DNA from: an uncultured Oscillospiraceae bacterium | GTDB lineage: Bacteria > Bacillota > Clostridia > Oscillospirales > Acutalibacteraceae | DNA length: 64,000 nucleotides | Assembly (NCBI GenBank): GCA_900540275.1 | Contig: UQFO01000009.1 | Location: forward strand, 19,542 to 83,541 | Reading direction: 5' to 3' | In this document: positions 41,985 through 50,825 of the stretch, one piece after another | Position numbering within the stretch: position 1 is the stretch's first letter | Layout: every line of letters begins with the position of its first letter | The notes under the pieces: model-generated | The model's database searches: none | What the model was told of the DNA's origin: nothing | Seen by the model: the letters and a program-made list of their open reading frames with translations, nothing else | Program-made: the position numbers and the translations under genes

Positions 41985-43871
41985 ATGGGCTATCCGGCAG
42001 GAAATTACGACGTAGCTGTCGTCGGAGCAGGCCATGCGGGCATCGAAGCCGCTCTTGCGGCCGCAAGGCTTGGATGCAGGACAGCAGTTTTCACAATCAA
42101 TATGGATGCGGTCGGAAACTGTCCCTGCAACCCCTCGATTGGTGGCACGGCCAAGGGACATCTCGTGCGTGAAATCGACGCCCTCGGCGGCGAAATGGGC
42201 CGTACAGCCGATGAATGTTTTCTACAGATGCGAATGCTCAACCGGGGAAAAGGCCCGGCGGTACATTCCCTGCGCGCGCAGATAGACAGAAGGAAATACA
42301 GCGACGTCATGAAACAAAAGCTGGAACGCCAGGAAAACCTGGACTTGCGCCAGGCTGAAATTGTGGATATCAGGCAGACGGCGCAGGCATGGGAATTAGA
42401 AACGCGTATGAACGCTGTATTTACCTGTAAAACAGTGATAATTGCAACCGGAACTTATTTGGGAGGACGCATTTTTATCGGGGATGTTTCCTTTGAAAGC
42501 GGGCCTGATGGAACCTTTCCGGCGGCTTTTCTTGGAAAGGCGCTTAAAAACCTGGGTTTATCCCTGCGCAGGTTTAAAACAGGGACACCGGCGCGCGTCC
42601 TGAAAAGCAGTATCGATTTTTCAGGGCTTGAGGTGCAGCCCGGGGACGAGCCCCCCATACCCTTTTCATACGATACGGAGGATTTGGGCGAAAACAAGGT
42701 AGTTTGCCACGTCAGCTGGACCAATGACGAAACAAAACGGATTATCTTGGAAAATATCCACCGCTCTCCCCTCTACGGTGGAAAAATTGAGGGAATAGGC
42801 CCCCGTTATTGTCCGAGTATAGAGGATAAAATTGTCCGTTTCGCCGATAAGGAGCGCCACCAGCTCTTTATAGAGCCGTGTGGGCTGAATACGGAGGAGA
42901 TGTATTTGCAGGGGATGTCCTCTTCCCTGCCTGAGGATGTACAGCTCAAGTTTTATCATTCGATTAAGGGGTTGGAGAACGCGCTGATTATGCGCCCCGC
43001 TTATGCGATTGAATATGACTGTGTAGACCCCTTGCAGATGGATGCTTCGCTTGAATTCCGTGATTTTCCCGGACTTTACGGCGCGGGACAGTTTAACGGG
43101 AGCTCAGGCTATGAGGAGGCAGCCGCACAGGGCTTGATAGCAGGAATCAACGCGGCGCGCAAGGTGAAGGAAAAAGACCCGGTCATCCTTGACCGTGCAA
43201 GCTCTTATATCGGTACGTTAATTGATGATTTGGTAACGAAGGGCGCTTCTGACCCTTACCGGATGATGACCTCGCGGTCTGAATACCGCTTGATACTGCG
43301 GCAGGACAATGCGGATACGCGCCTGACCCCCCTTGGCAGGGAAATCGGCCTGATAACTGACAAAAGATGGAGCCGGTTTCAGAAAAAACAGGAATTGAAA
43401 GGGCTGGAATTTAAGCGGCTGAAGGAAACAGTCCTTCCCCCTACCCCACAGCTCAATGAAATTCTTGTTTCATGTGAAACATCGGAGGTTACAACGGGGA
43501 TAAGGCTGATTGATTTACTCAAACGCCCGCAGCTAAGCTACCAATTGCTCTCGCCTGTCGATTCGGGCCGGCCTGAGATTGACGGGAATATTTTTGAACA
43601 GATAGAAATAGACGTAAAATATGAGGGCTATATCAAACGGCAGCAGAGCCAGATTGAGCAAATGCGCCGTTTAGAAGGCAAGAAACTGCCCGCAAAAATA
43701 GATTACAGTGGAATTACAGGCTTACGTCTGGAGGCGCAGGAGAAGCTAAATAAAACCATGCCCGCCAATATCGGCCAGGCATCACGGATAAGCGGAGTAA
43801 GCCCTGCCGATATTTCGGTGCTCCTGATATGGCTTGCGCAGCAAAAAAAGGAGGACGGTGAAAGCACATGA
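41985..43871 (+). CDS. mnmG: tRNA uridine-5-carboxymethylaminomethyl modification enzyme MnmG
   Basis: FAD- and NADH-dependent partner of MnmE. 628 residues. FAD-binding GAGHAGIEAALAAARLG (about 11-27), the cysteine motif CNPSIGGTAKGHLVREIDALGG, and FSYDTEDLG, MEYDCVDP-like AIEYDCVDPLQMD and GQFNGSSGYEEAAAQGL are all present. The ATG at 41985 follows AAGGAGG; the frame is open 10 codons further. Within its coding sequence (43466-43481) lies a palindromic parS-type site. The stop overlaps the start of rsmG by four bases. Confidence 0.97.
   Translation: MGYPAGNYDVAVVGAGHAGIEAALAAARLGCRTAVFTINMDAVGNCPCNPSIGGTAKGHLVREIDALGGEMGRTADECFLQMRMLNRGKGPAVHSLRAQIDRRKYSDVMKQKLERQENLDLRQAEIVDIRQTAQAWELETRMNAVFTCKTVIIATGTYLGGRIFIGDVSFESGPDGTFPAAFLGKALKNLGLSLRRFKTGTPARVLKSSIDFSGLEVQPGDEPPIPFSYDTEDLGENKVVCHVSWTNDETKRIILENIHRSPLYGGKIEGIGPRYCPSIEDKIVRFADKERHQLFIEPCGLNTEEMYLQGMSSSLPEDVQLKFYHSIKGLENALIMRPAYAIEYDCVDPLQMDASLEFRDFPGLYGAGQFNGSSGYEEAAAQGLIAGINAARKVKEKDPVILDRASSYIGTLIDDLVTKGASDPYRMMTSRSEYRLILRQDNADTRLTPLGREIGLITDKRWSRFQKKQELKGLEFKRLKETVLPPTPQLNEILVSCETSEVTTGIRLIDLLKRPQLSYQLLSPVDSGRPEIDGNIFEQIEIDVKYEGYIKRQQSQIEQMRRLEGKKLPAKIDYSGITGLRLEAQEKLNKTMPANIGQASRISGVSPADISVLLIWLAQQKKEDGEST
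43466..43481. promoter_or_regulatory. parS site inside mnmG
   Basis: TGTTTCATGTGAAACA is a perfect 16-bp palindrome, one base from the bacterial consensus TGTTTCACGTGAAACA, about 8 kb from oriC and near parA/parB. It encodes residues LVSCET of MnmG in passing. Confidence 0.85.
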
Positions 43872-44581
43872 TGCAATGGCAGGAGCTGTTAAGCGAACAG
43901 GCGCAGAAGTGGGGCGTCTGCTTAAGCGGAAAACAGCTTGAAATGTTTCGCCTTTATGCCGATTTGTTAAGGGAATGGAATGAAAAAATCAACCTGACAG
44001 CCATCACACAGCCGGAGGAGGTTGCGGTCAAGCATTTTCTGGACAGCCTCTCCCCTCTAAGGTTTGTGGATATTCCGCAGGACGCGTCATTAATAGATGT
44101 TGGGACTGGAGCGGGCTTTCCGGGAATTCCCCTTTTGATTGTGCGGCCTGATATCAGGCTTACCCTGCTTGACAGCCTTAATAAACGCCTTTTGTTTTTA
44201 CAGGAGGTACTGGGGGCGCTTGGGCTGGCCGCGGAAACGGTACATGCCCGCGCGGAAGAAGCGGGAAGAAATCCGAAATACCGGGAAAAGTATGACTTCG
44301 CCGTATCGCGCGCGGTAGCGCCGCTCAATATTTTGTTTGAATACTGCCTGCCGCTTGTAAAACCAGAGGGCCGGTTCATTTCAATGAAGGGCCCCCAGGC
44401 GGAGGAGGAAATCCATTCAGCGCTGCCTGCCGCCTCATTACTATCAGGAAAAATCGAAAAAACGGAGAAGCTCTCTCTTCCCGATGGAAGCGGCAGGACA
44501 ATTATCATAATCAAAAAAAATGGATGCAATAAAAAAATTTATCCGCGCCATGGGTCGAAAATTGCAAAAAAACCGCTTTAG
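43868..44581 (+). CDS. rsmG: 16S rRNA m7G527 methyltransferase RsmG
   Basis: SAM-dependent enzyme (GidB) that methylates G527 of 16S rRNA. 237 residues. Family pattern: EWNEKINLTAITQPEEVAVKHFLDSLS, then the SAM-binding loop LIDVGTGAGFPGIPL and VSRAVAPL. Starts inside the end of mnmG (ATGA). The tail after IIIIKKN adds a short basic extension. Mutations in this family give low-level streptomycin resistance, but nothing abnormal is seen here. Confidence 0.96.
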   Translation: MMQWQELLSEQAQKWGVCLSGKQLEMFRLYADLLREWNEKINLTAITQPEEVAVKHFLDSLSPLRFVDIPQDASLIDVGTGAGFPGIPLLIVRPDIRLTLLDSLNKRLLFLQEVLGALGLAAETVHARAEEAGRNPKYREKYDFAVSRAVAPLNILFEYCLPLVKPEGRFISMKGPQAEEEIHSALPAASLLSGKIEKTEKLSLPDGSGRTIIIIKKNGCNKKIYPRHGSKIAKKPL

Positions 44582-44723
44582 GATTTATATTTCGACCAAA
44601 TTGAAAGCAATTCAACGCAAACAAGCGAAAAGAGCTATAAAAATACAGCCACGCTTTGACAAACAACTGCCTTTCCCTATGCTATTATAGTCTTGCAATC
44701 AGGCTTGTCCTGTTGCAAATCTA

Positions 44724-45569
44724 ATGCAGAGGGTGAGGCAGTTGATTTTTTCACAAAAAGAAGAGAACCGGCTTGTGGAAATCCCGATTGGAAGCATCAG
44801 GCCGAACAAATCGCAACCGCGGCGCTATTTCGCGGAGGACGAGCTGTGCTCACTTGCGCAGAGCATTGCGAACAACGGTATCCTACAGCCGCTGACGGTC
44901 AGAAGAATTTCCCAAACGGAGTATGAGCTGATAGCCGGGGAACGCAGGCTGCGCGCCTCTGTAATGGCGGGCCTGCAAAAGGTTCCGTGTATTGTTATGC
45001 GGTGCAGCGACAGGCAGTCAGCCGTTTACGCACTGCTTGAAAACCTCCAGCGGGCAGACTTGAATATGTTTGAAGAGGCGCGTGCCATCAGAAAGCTGAT
45101 TCTTGACTGCAATCTCACGCAGGAACGCGTTGCAAAGCAGCTTGGGAAGAAACAGTCTACAATCGCAAATAAGCTCCGGCTGCTTCGGCTGGACGAGGAT
45201 GAGCAGCAAAAAATTCTTGACAACGGTTTAACGGAACGCCATGCGCGCGTACTGCTCAAGCTTGACGGCGAGCAGAGAAAAGCAGCGTTGAAAAAAGCGG
45301 TTGCCGGAGGGCTGAACGTCAAGCAGACAGAGCAAATGGTAGAGCACATGCTCGAAAACGAGCTGGAGGGCAAGGGACATACTACGAAAATCATTATCAA
45401 GGATGTCCGCATCTTTATGAACACGCTCAACAAAGCAATCAATACCATGCGGCTGTCTGGTATCGACGCCAAAACTGAAAAAACAGAAAACGAAGAATAC
45501 ATAGAATATAATGTAAAAATTCCTAAGACGTCTGCATATAGGCAGACAGGCGGTAATATTTCCGCATAA
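44724..45569 (+). CDS. noc: nucleoid occlusion protein Noc, ParB-like
   Basis: A second ParB-family protein beside parB. The order rsmG-noc-parA-parB is the Firmicutes arrangement. 281 residues from the ATG. ParB N-domain: SQPRRYFAEDELCSLAQSI, then AGERRLRASVMAGLQKVPC and the CTPase-related ALLENLQRADLNMFEEA, the helix-turn-helix NLTQERVAKQLGKKQSTIAN, and a C-terminal dimerisation domain. Noc bound to DNA keeps division off the nucleoid. The start is uncertain: ATG 44724 has no ribosome site, while the TTG at 44742 is preceded by GGTGA five bases away and gives RQLIFSQKEENR, closer to the short amphipathic N-terminus of Noc. Confidence 0.88.
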   Translation: MQRVRQLIFSQKEENRLVEIPIGSIRPNKSQPRRYFAEDELCSLAQSIANNGILQPLTVRRISQTEYELIAGERRLRASVMAGLQKVPCIVMRCSDRQSAVYALLENLQRADLNMFEEARAIRKLILDCNLTQERVAKQLGKKQSTIANKLRLLRLDEDEQQKILDNGLTERHARVLLKLDGEQRKAALKKAVAGGLNVKQTEQMVEHMLENELEGKGHTTKIIIKDVRIFMNTLNKAINTMRLSGIDAKTEKTENEEYIEYNVKIPKTSAYRQTGGNISA

Positions 45570-45650
45570 ATAACCCACTGGGCAGGGAGCTGCCCCACTA
45601 AAAATGCTTACGACTATCCCACTCATACCCATTTCCTTATCTGAACCCCT

Positions 45651-45693
45651 TATACCGAAAGCCGCGCAGTGAATGCTGTGCGGCTTTTGGTAT
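45651..45693 (+). terminator. terminator after noc
   Basis: TACCGAAAGCCGC and GCGGCTTTTGGTA form a stem with a small internal bulge and a T-containing downstream side; it lies about 80 bases past noc. Confidence 0.6.
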
Positions 45694-45700
45694 ATCTATC

Positions 45701-45720
45701 AATGTTTCATGTGAAACATT
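45701..45720. promoter_or_regulatory. parS site between noc and parA
   Basis: AATGTTTCATGTGAAACATT is a perfect 20-bp palindrome with the same 16-bp core as the site in mnmG. It lies about 115 bases before parA. Confidence 0.88.
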
Positions 45721-45768
45721 GCTGGGAGCCTGTAAGAGAGATAAATTAAAAAAGTAGGAGGGAAGCCC

Positions 45769-45797
45769 TTTTCAATTCCTTGCCGAGGTGGTATAAT
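45769..45797 (+). promoter_or_regulatory. promoter of parA
   Basis: TTTTCA (45769-45774) and TATAAT (45792-45797) with a 17-base spacer; 38 bases before the TTG start. Confidence 0.6.
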
Positions 45798-45834
45798 TTT
45801 AACACATCATGGTCAGAAGGAAAGGGGGATTCCG

Positions 45835-46599
45835 TTGGCAAAGATTATTGCAGTCGCTAACCAGAAGGGCGGCGTGGGGAAAACGACGACGTCGGTTAAT
45901 TTGGCTGCTGCGCTTGGTGTTTCCGGAAAAAAGACGCTGCTTATCGATATCGACCCGCAGGGCAACGCAACGAGCGGGGTCGGCGTAGACAGGCGCGGCG
46001 TTAAATTTTCTACCTATCAGATTCTGGTCGGCGGCGCAAAGGCTGCCGCTTCCATCGTCGATACGGGCTTTCAGGGACTGCATCTTATCCCGTCAAGCCT
46101 GGATTTGGCGGCGGCTGAGATAGAAATGGCGGAATTTAAGCACCGGGAGTCCATATTAAAGAATGCCGTGTCGCCGGTGCGGGGAGAATATGACTATATC
46201 ATCATCGACTGCCCGCCGTCGCTTGGGCTGATAACGACAAACGCGCTTTGCTTGAGCGACAGCATCCTCGTTCCTATTCAATGCGAGTATTACGCGCTGG
46301 AGGGGCTTTCCCAGCTTATGAATACGGTACGCCGCGTCAAGCGCCAGTATAATGAGCGGCTCGAGATGGAGGGCGTTCTGCTCACCATGTACGACGGCAG
46401 GCTCAACCTGACACAGCAGGTCGTTGAGGAAGTAAAAAAATACTTCCCGCGCAAGGTGTTCGCCACGGTCATACCAAGGACGGTGCGCCTCTCTGAGGCG
46501 CCCAGCTTTGGTAAGCCGATTATGTATTTTGATAAATCCAGCAAGGGAAGCGCCTGTTACCTGCAGCTTGCGCAGGAAATCCTGTCGAAGAGCAGATAA
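45835..46599 (+). CDS. parA: chromosome partitioning ATPase ParA (Soj)
   Basis: 254 residues. The deviant Walker A NQKGGVGKTTTSVNLA opens the protein; IDIDPQGNATSG and IIDCPPSLGLITTNAL are the other ParA motifs. ParA with ParB and parS segregates the origins and regulates DnaA. Starts at TTG 45835 (MAKIIAVAN) with AAAGGGGGAT upstream. parB follows after 18 bases. Confidence 0.97.
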   Translation: MAKIIAVANQKGGVGKTTTSVNLAAALGVSGKKTLLIDIDPQGNATSGVGVDRRGVKFSTYQILVGGAKAAASIVDTGFQGLHLIPSSLDLAAAEIEMAEFKHRESILKNAVSPVRGEYDYIIIDCPPSLGLITTNALCLSDSILVPIQCEYYALEGLSQLMNTVRRVKRQYNERLEMEGVLLTMYDGRLNLTQQVVEEVKKYFPRKVFATVIPRTVRLSEAPSFGKPIMYFDKSSKGSACYLQLAQEILSKSR

Positions 46600-46617
46600 G
46601 AAGAAGGAGAACGGTAA

Positions 46618-47475
46618 ATGGCAAAGAAAAAGGGCGGCCTTGGGAAAGGGCTTAACGCAATTTTTATGGAAAACGAAAGCGAAGACAGCAACAGCACGGT
46701 AACGCTGAAAATATCTGAGATTGAGCCGAACAGGGCACAGCCGCGGCGCGAGTTTGACGAAAAGGCGCTTGCGGAGCTCGCCGACTCCATATCGCAGCAC
46801 GGCGTCCTGCAGCCGCTTCTCGTAAGGCCCCTGCTCGACGGCGGATATCAAATAGTTGCGGGTGAACGCCGCTGGCGCGCAAGCCGTATGGCGGGGCTTA
46901 CAGAGGTGCCTGTCGTAATACGGGAGCTGTCGGATGGCGAAACGATGGAATTGGCCCTGATTGAGAACCTACAGCGGGAGGACCTTACCCCGGTAGAAGA
47001 GGCGCTGGGGTATCAGCAGCTGATGGACAAGTACAGCCTGACGCAGGATGAGGTGTCGCGCGCAGTCGGGAAATCCCGGCCGGCGGTCGCAAACGCGCTG
47101 CGGCTGTTAAATCTGCCGGAAGAGGTGCTGTCGCTTGTTGGAAATGGAAGAATCAGCGCGGGGCACGCAAGGACGCTGCTTTCATTCAAAGACCCGGACG
47201 AGCTGGACAAGGCGGCGCGCCTTGTAAGCACACAGGATATCTCTGTCAGGGAGCTGGAGCGCCTGGCAAAAAGGGCAAACAAGACCGCGCAGGAAAAGAC
47301 GCCTGGATTGCAGGAAAAGAAGCTTTCCTATTATGAAGAGGTAGAGCTTGCGCTCAGGGAACATTTAGGGCGGCGCGTAAAGGTCAGCGGAACAAACGAA
47401 AAAGGAACGCTTGAAATTGAATTTTACGGCAGGGACGATTTACACGATTTGGCCCTGCTGCTTGAAAAAGAATAA
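46618..47475 (+). CDS. parB: chromosome partitioning protein ParB
   Basis: 285 residues. The basic N-terminal ParA-stimulating peptide (KKKGGLGKGLNAIF), ParB N-domain (QPRREFDEKALAELADSI, AGERRWRASRMAGL, ALIENLQREDLTPVEEALGYQ), helix-turn-helix (LTQDEVSRAVGKSRPAVANALRLL) and C-terminal dimer domain are in order. Binds the parS sites nearby and clamps along DNA using CTP. AAGGAGA precedes the ATG. serS starts 17 bases later. Confidence 0.97.
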   Translation: MAKKKGGLGKGLNAIFMENESEDSNSTVTLKISEIEPNRAQPRREFDEKALAELADSISQHGVLQPLLVRPLLDGGYQIVAGERRWRASRMAGLTEVPVVIRELSDGETMELALIENLQREDLTPVEEALGYQQLMDKYSLTQDEVSRAVGKSRPAVANALRLLNLPEEVLSLVGNGRISAGHARTLLSFKDPDELDKAARLVSTQDISVRELERLAKRANKTAQEKTPGLQEKKLSYYEEVELALREHLGRRVKVSGTNEKGTLEIEFYGRDDLHDLALLLEKE

Positions 47476-47492
47476 ATAAGGAGAATTATGCT

Positions 47493-48770
47493 ATGATAGA
47501 CATCAGGTTAATCAGGGAGACGCCGGACGAGGTCAAGGCGAAGATTAAAAAGAGGGAAATCAATCTTGATCATGTAGTAGACGAGATTTTGGAGGTAGAC
47601 GCCCGCCGCAGGGAAGAGATGGGCAGGCTTGAGGCGAAAAAAGCGGAGCAGAACGCGGCAAGCAAAAAGATTCCGCAGATAAAAAAGCAGGGCGGCGACG
47701 CCACGGAGATAATGGCGCGCATGAAGGAGCTTGTTGCGGAAATCAAAGAGGGCAGCACGAAGGTTTCCGAGCTTGAGGAAAAACAGAATGAGCTGCTGCT
47801 AGCGCTTCCCAACCTTCCGGATGAGGCGGTATGCGCCGGCGGCAAGGAGCGCAATGAGCCGCTCCGCTTTTACGGGGAGAAGCCGGTATTCGGTTTCCCG
47901 ATGAAAAACCACGTGGAGCTTTGCGAAAGCCTTGGGCTGATAGATTACCAGCGCGGCGCGAAAATTGCGGGCGCAGGCAGCTGGGTTTACAGGGGATGGG
48001 GCGCGCGTCTTGAATGGGCGCTGCTGAATTTCTTTATCAACGAGCATATTGCCGACGGGTATGAGTTTGTTTTGCCGCCGCATATGCTTAATTATGAGTG
48101 CGGGTATGTTGCCGGCCAGTTCCCGAAATTTGGCGACGAGGTATATTGGATTGCAAACCCAACGAGCAGCGACAAAAAGTTTATGCTGCCGACGGCGGAA
48201 ACAGCGCTCGTAAACCTGCACCGCGACGAGGTCCTGCCATTGGATGAGCTGCCGAGGAAATACATCGCCTACACACCGTGCTACCGCAGGGAAGCGGGCA
48301 GCTACCGCAGTGAGGAACGCGGCATGATTCGGGGGCACCAGTTCAATAAAGTGGAAATGGTACAGTATACTGCGCCCGAGCAGTCGGACGAAGCGTTCGA
48401 CGAGCTTGTGGGAAAGGCGGAGAGAATCGTGCGGGAGCTCGGGCTGCATTACCGGCTGAGCAAGCTGGCGGCCGGCGACTGCTCTTTCTCGATGGCCCGT
48501 ACCTACGATATAGAGGTTTGGATTCCCAGCATGGAAATTTACAAGGAAGTAAGCTCCGCCTCAAACGCGAGGGATTACCAGGCGCGGCGCGGCAATGTAA
48601 AATTCAGGGGAGAGGACAAAAAACTCCATCTCGTCCATACGCTCAACGCGTCCGGCCTTGCGACCAGCAGGGTAATTCCGGCAATCGTGGAGCAGTACCA
48701 GAACGAAGACGGCAGCGTTACGGTCCCTGAAGTGCTGCGCCCGTATCTCGGCATTGACATAATTAAATAA
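47493..48770 (+). CDS. serS: seryl-tRNA synthetase
   Basis: Class II synthetase charging tRNA-Ser. 425 residues, normal length. The N-terminal coiled-coil arm (residues about 1-100, Lys/Glu-rich heptads) is followed by the catalytic core: TAETALVNLHRDEVL, the motif 2 loop YRREAGSYRSEERGMIRGHQFNKVE and motif 3 near LNASGLATSRVIPAIVEQYQ. No T-box leader is visible; it is tightly linked to parB. Confidence 0.97.
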   Translation: MIDIRLIRETPDEVKAKIKKREINLDHVVDEILEVDARRREEMGRLEAKKAEQNAASKKIPQIKKQGGDATEIMARMKELVAEIKEGSTKVSELEEKQNELLLALPNLPDEAVCAGGKERNEPLRFYGEKPVFGFPMKNHVELCESLGLIDYQRGAKIAGAGSWVYRGWGARLEWALLNFFINEHIADGYEFVLPPHMLNYECGYVAGQFPKFGDEVYWIANPTSSDKKFMLPTAETALVNLHRDEVLPLDELPRKYIAYTPCYRREAGSYRSEERGMIRGHQFNKVEMVQYTAPEQSDEAFDELVGKAERIVRELGLHYRLSKLAAGDCSFSMARTYDIEVWIPSMEIYKEVSSASNARDYQARRGNVKFRGEDKKLHLVHTLNASGLATSRVIPAIVEQYQNEDGSVTVPEVLRPYLGIDIIK

Positions 48771-48813
48771 CGGAAATAGGAGGGCGGCGCTTGCTGCCCT
48801 TTCTTCTCTTGTT

Positions 48814-48829
48814 TTTTTCACGTGAAAAA
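48814..48829. promoter_or_regulatory. parS-like variant palindrome upstream of guaB
   Basis: TTTTTCACGTGAAAAA is a perfect 16-bp palindrome differing from the parS consensus TGTTTCACGTGAAACA only at the symmetric positions 2 and 15. It could be a weak ParB site or a Noc site. Confidence 0.5.
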
Positions 48830-48844
48830 CCTAGAAAAAAGCAG

Positions 48845-48873
48845 TTGACAAACAAGGCAAACACTGATAAAAT
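48845..48873 (+). promoter_or_regulatory. promoter of guaB
   Basis: TTGACA (48845-48850) and TAAAAT (48868-48873), 17-base spacer. A GGGCC/GGGCCC hairpin at about 48890-48908 lies in the leader, but it lacks a T run and no purine riboswitch pattern is seen. Confidence 0.75.
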
Positions 48874-48942
48874 CGGAATAATATTTATCGGGCCGACGTT
48901 GGGCCCGGGACTTTTCAAAATAAAAAACGGGAGGAAAAACAA

Positions 48943-50421
48943 ATGCTGAACACAGAGTTTGAGAAGAAGTTCGTCAAAGAAGGCCTGACGTTCGACGACG
49001 TTCTGCTGGTTCCGGGTGAATCGTTTGTTGAGCCGCGCGGAGTCGATATCAAGGCGAAGCTTACGAAGAGCATCACGCTGAACACACCGCTGATGACCGC
49101 GGCAATGGACACCGTAACGGAAACACGCATGGCAATCGCCATCGCGAGGGAGGGCGGCGTCGGTATCATCCATAAGAACATGACGATTGAGCAGCAGGCC
49201 GACCAGGTCGATAGGGTAAAGCGCTCAGAAAACGGCGTTATCGTCAACCCGTTTTATCTGGCGCCGGAAAACACAGTCAACGACGCAAACCAGCTTATGG
49301 CGAAGTATAAGATTTCCGGCGTACCGATTTGCCGCGAAGGAAAGCTCGTCGGCATTATCACGAACCGCGATTTGCGTTTTATGACGGAATATGATTATTC
49401 ACTCCCGATTTCAGACGTCATGACAAAGGAACACCTTGTGACAGCTCCCGTTGGAACAAGGCTTGAGGACGCGCAGGAAATTCTGCGCCAGCATAAAATT
49501 GAAAAGCTTCCGATTGTCGATGAAAACGGTTATCTGAAGGGCCTCATCACGATTAAGGATATTGAAAAGTCCATGCAGTACCCGAACTCCGCGAGAGACG
49601 CGGCGGGAAGGCTCCTCTGCGGCGCGGCTGTCGGCGCTACGCCGGACGTGCTCGAGCGCGTTTCCGAGCTCGTAAAGAGCCAGGTAGACGTCATTGTGCT
49701 CGACAGCGCGCATGGCCATCAAATTAACGTCATCAATACGGTAAAACGGATTAAGAAGGCATATCCAAACGTTCAGCTTGTCGCCGGCAACGTCGCAACG
49801 TCTGAAGGTACGCTCGCGCTAATCGACGCGGGCGCCGACTGTGTAAAGATTGGCATTGGCCCCGGCTCAATTTGTACGACGCGTGTAGTCGCCGGCATTG
49901 GTGTGCCGCAGATTACAGCGATTTACGATGCTGCTTGTGCAGCTTCAAAATATGGAATCCCGATTATCGCGGACGGCGGCGTCAAATATTCGGGCGATAT
50001 CGTAAAGGCGCTTGCGGCGGGCGGCAACGTAGTCATGATTGGCTCTCTTGTCGCGGGCTGTGAAGAATCCCCGGGAGACAGCGAAATTTACCAGGGCAGG
50101 CAGTTTAAGGTTTACAGGGGCATGGGCAGCCTTGGCGCAATGGGCAAGGGCAGCCAGGACCGTTACTTCCAGAGCGGCTTTAAAAAGTTTGTACCGGAAG
50201 GCGTGGAGGGCCGCGTTCCCTATAAGGGCGCGCTTTCAGAAACCATTTACCAGATGATAGGCGGCCTGCGCGCCGGTATGGGATATACCGGCTGCAAGGA
50301 TATAGAAGAGCTTCATGAGAAGGCAAAATTTGTCCGGATTACGGGCGCGGGACTCAAAGAAAGCCATCCGCACGACATTCATATTACGAAGGAAGCCCCG
50401 AATTATTCTTTCTCGTTATAA
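48943..50421 (+). CDS. guaB: IMP dehydrogenase
   Basis: NAD-dependent oxidation of IMP to XMP, the first step towards GMP. 492 residues. The catalytic loop GIGPGSICTTRVVAG carries the Cys nucleophile, and VLDSAHGHQ, ADGGVKYSGDIVKALAAG and GMGSLGAM are also present. Two CBS domains interrupt the barrel at about residues 95-215 (KYKISGVPICREGKLVGIIT, LPIVDENGYLKGLITIKDIE). GGAGG precedes the ATG. A strong terminator follows. Separate from purL here. Confidence 0.97.
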   Translation: MLNTEFEKKFVKEGLTFDDVLLVPGESFVEPRGVDIKAKLTKSITLNTPLMTAAMDTVTETRMAIAIAREGGVGIIHKNMTIEQQADQVDRVKRSENGVIVNPFYLAPENTVNDANQLMAKYKISGVPICREGKLVGIITNRDLRFMTEYDYSLPISDVMTKEHLVTAPVGTRLEDAQEILRQHKIEKLPIVDENGYLKGLITIKDIEKSMQYPNSARDAAGRLLCGAAVGATPDVLERVSELVKSQVDVIVLDSAHGHQINVINTVKRIKKAYPNVQLVAGNVATSEGTLALIDAGADCVKIGIGPGSICTTRVVAGIGVPQITAIYDAACAASKYGIPIIADGGVKYSGDIVKALAAGGNVVMIGSLVAGCEESPGDSEIYQGRQFKVYRGMGSLGAMGKGSQDRYFQSGFKKFVPEGVEGRVPYKGALSETIYQMIGGLRAGMGYTGCKDIEELHEKAKFVRITGAGLKESHPHDIHITKEAPNYSFSL

Positions 50422-50825
50422 TAACTCTGTGGAAATTGTGGAAAACACTCTCCGCCCAGTGCAAAGACAGGCACTGGGCGGAGTTTTTCTATTAAAAATG
50501 GGCCTTTTCAGAGGGGAAAACTGCGTTTTTTCCACAATTCTGGACCGGAATTATTTTTTTAAAAACACAAAATATAGAGTTTTCAACATGGAAAAATTCA
50601 ATATAGCTGTAATAATGTGAACTTTTATAACAATTGGTAGTTTACTTTTCACATTTTCCACAGTTTCATGTGGAAAACTCATTTTGCAGAGAGGAAAAAC
50701 CATTGAAAAAGATGCTTTTATAGAAAAAATCCACATCTGTTAGATGTGGATTTTAGGCGGCGAAGGAAACCAAAATAGGTTACCGCGTTATATACGTGCT
50801 GGCTTATTAACAAATAAAAGGGGGG
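50422..50825. other. non-coding region with DnaA-box-like nonamers
   Basis: No gene seen. Besides the guaB terminator (50449-50488) it contains five matches to the nonamer of the oriC boxes: TGTGGAAAT (50428), TGTGGAAAA (50437), TTTTCCACA (50528), TTTTCCACA (50654) and TGTGGAAAA (50669); the last two face each other with a 6-base spacer. AAAATCCACATCT/AGATGTGGATTTT (50727-50754) is a hairpin ending in T. Confidence 0.55.
50449..50488 (+). terminator. terminator of guaB
   Basis: CTCCGCCCAGTGC and GCACTGGGCGGAG around AAAGACAG, followed by TTTTTC. Confidence 0.9.
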
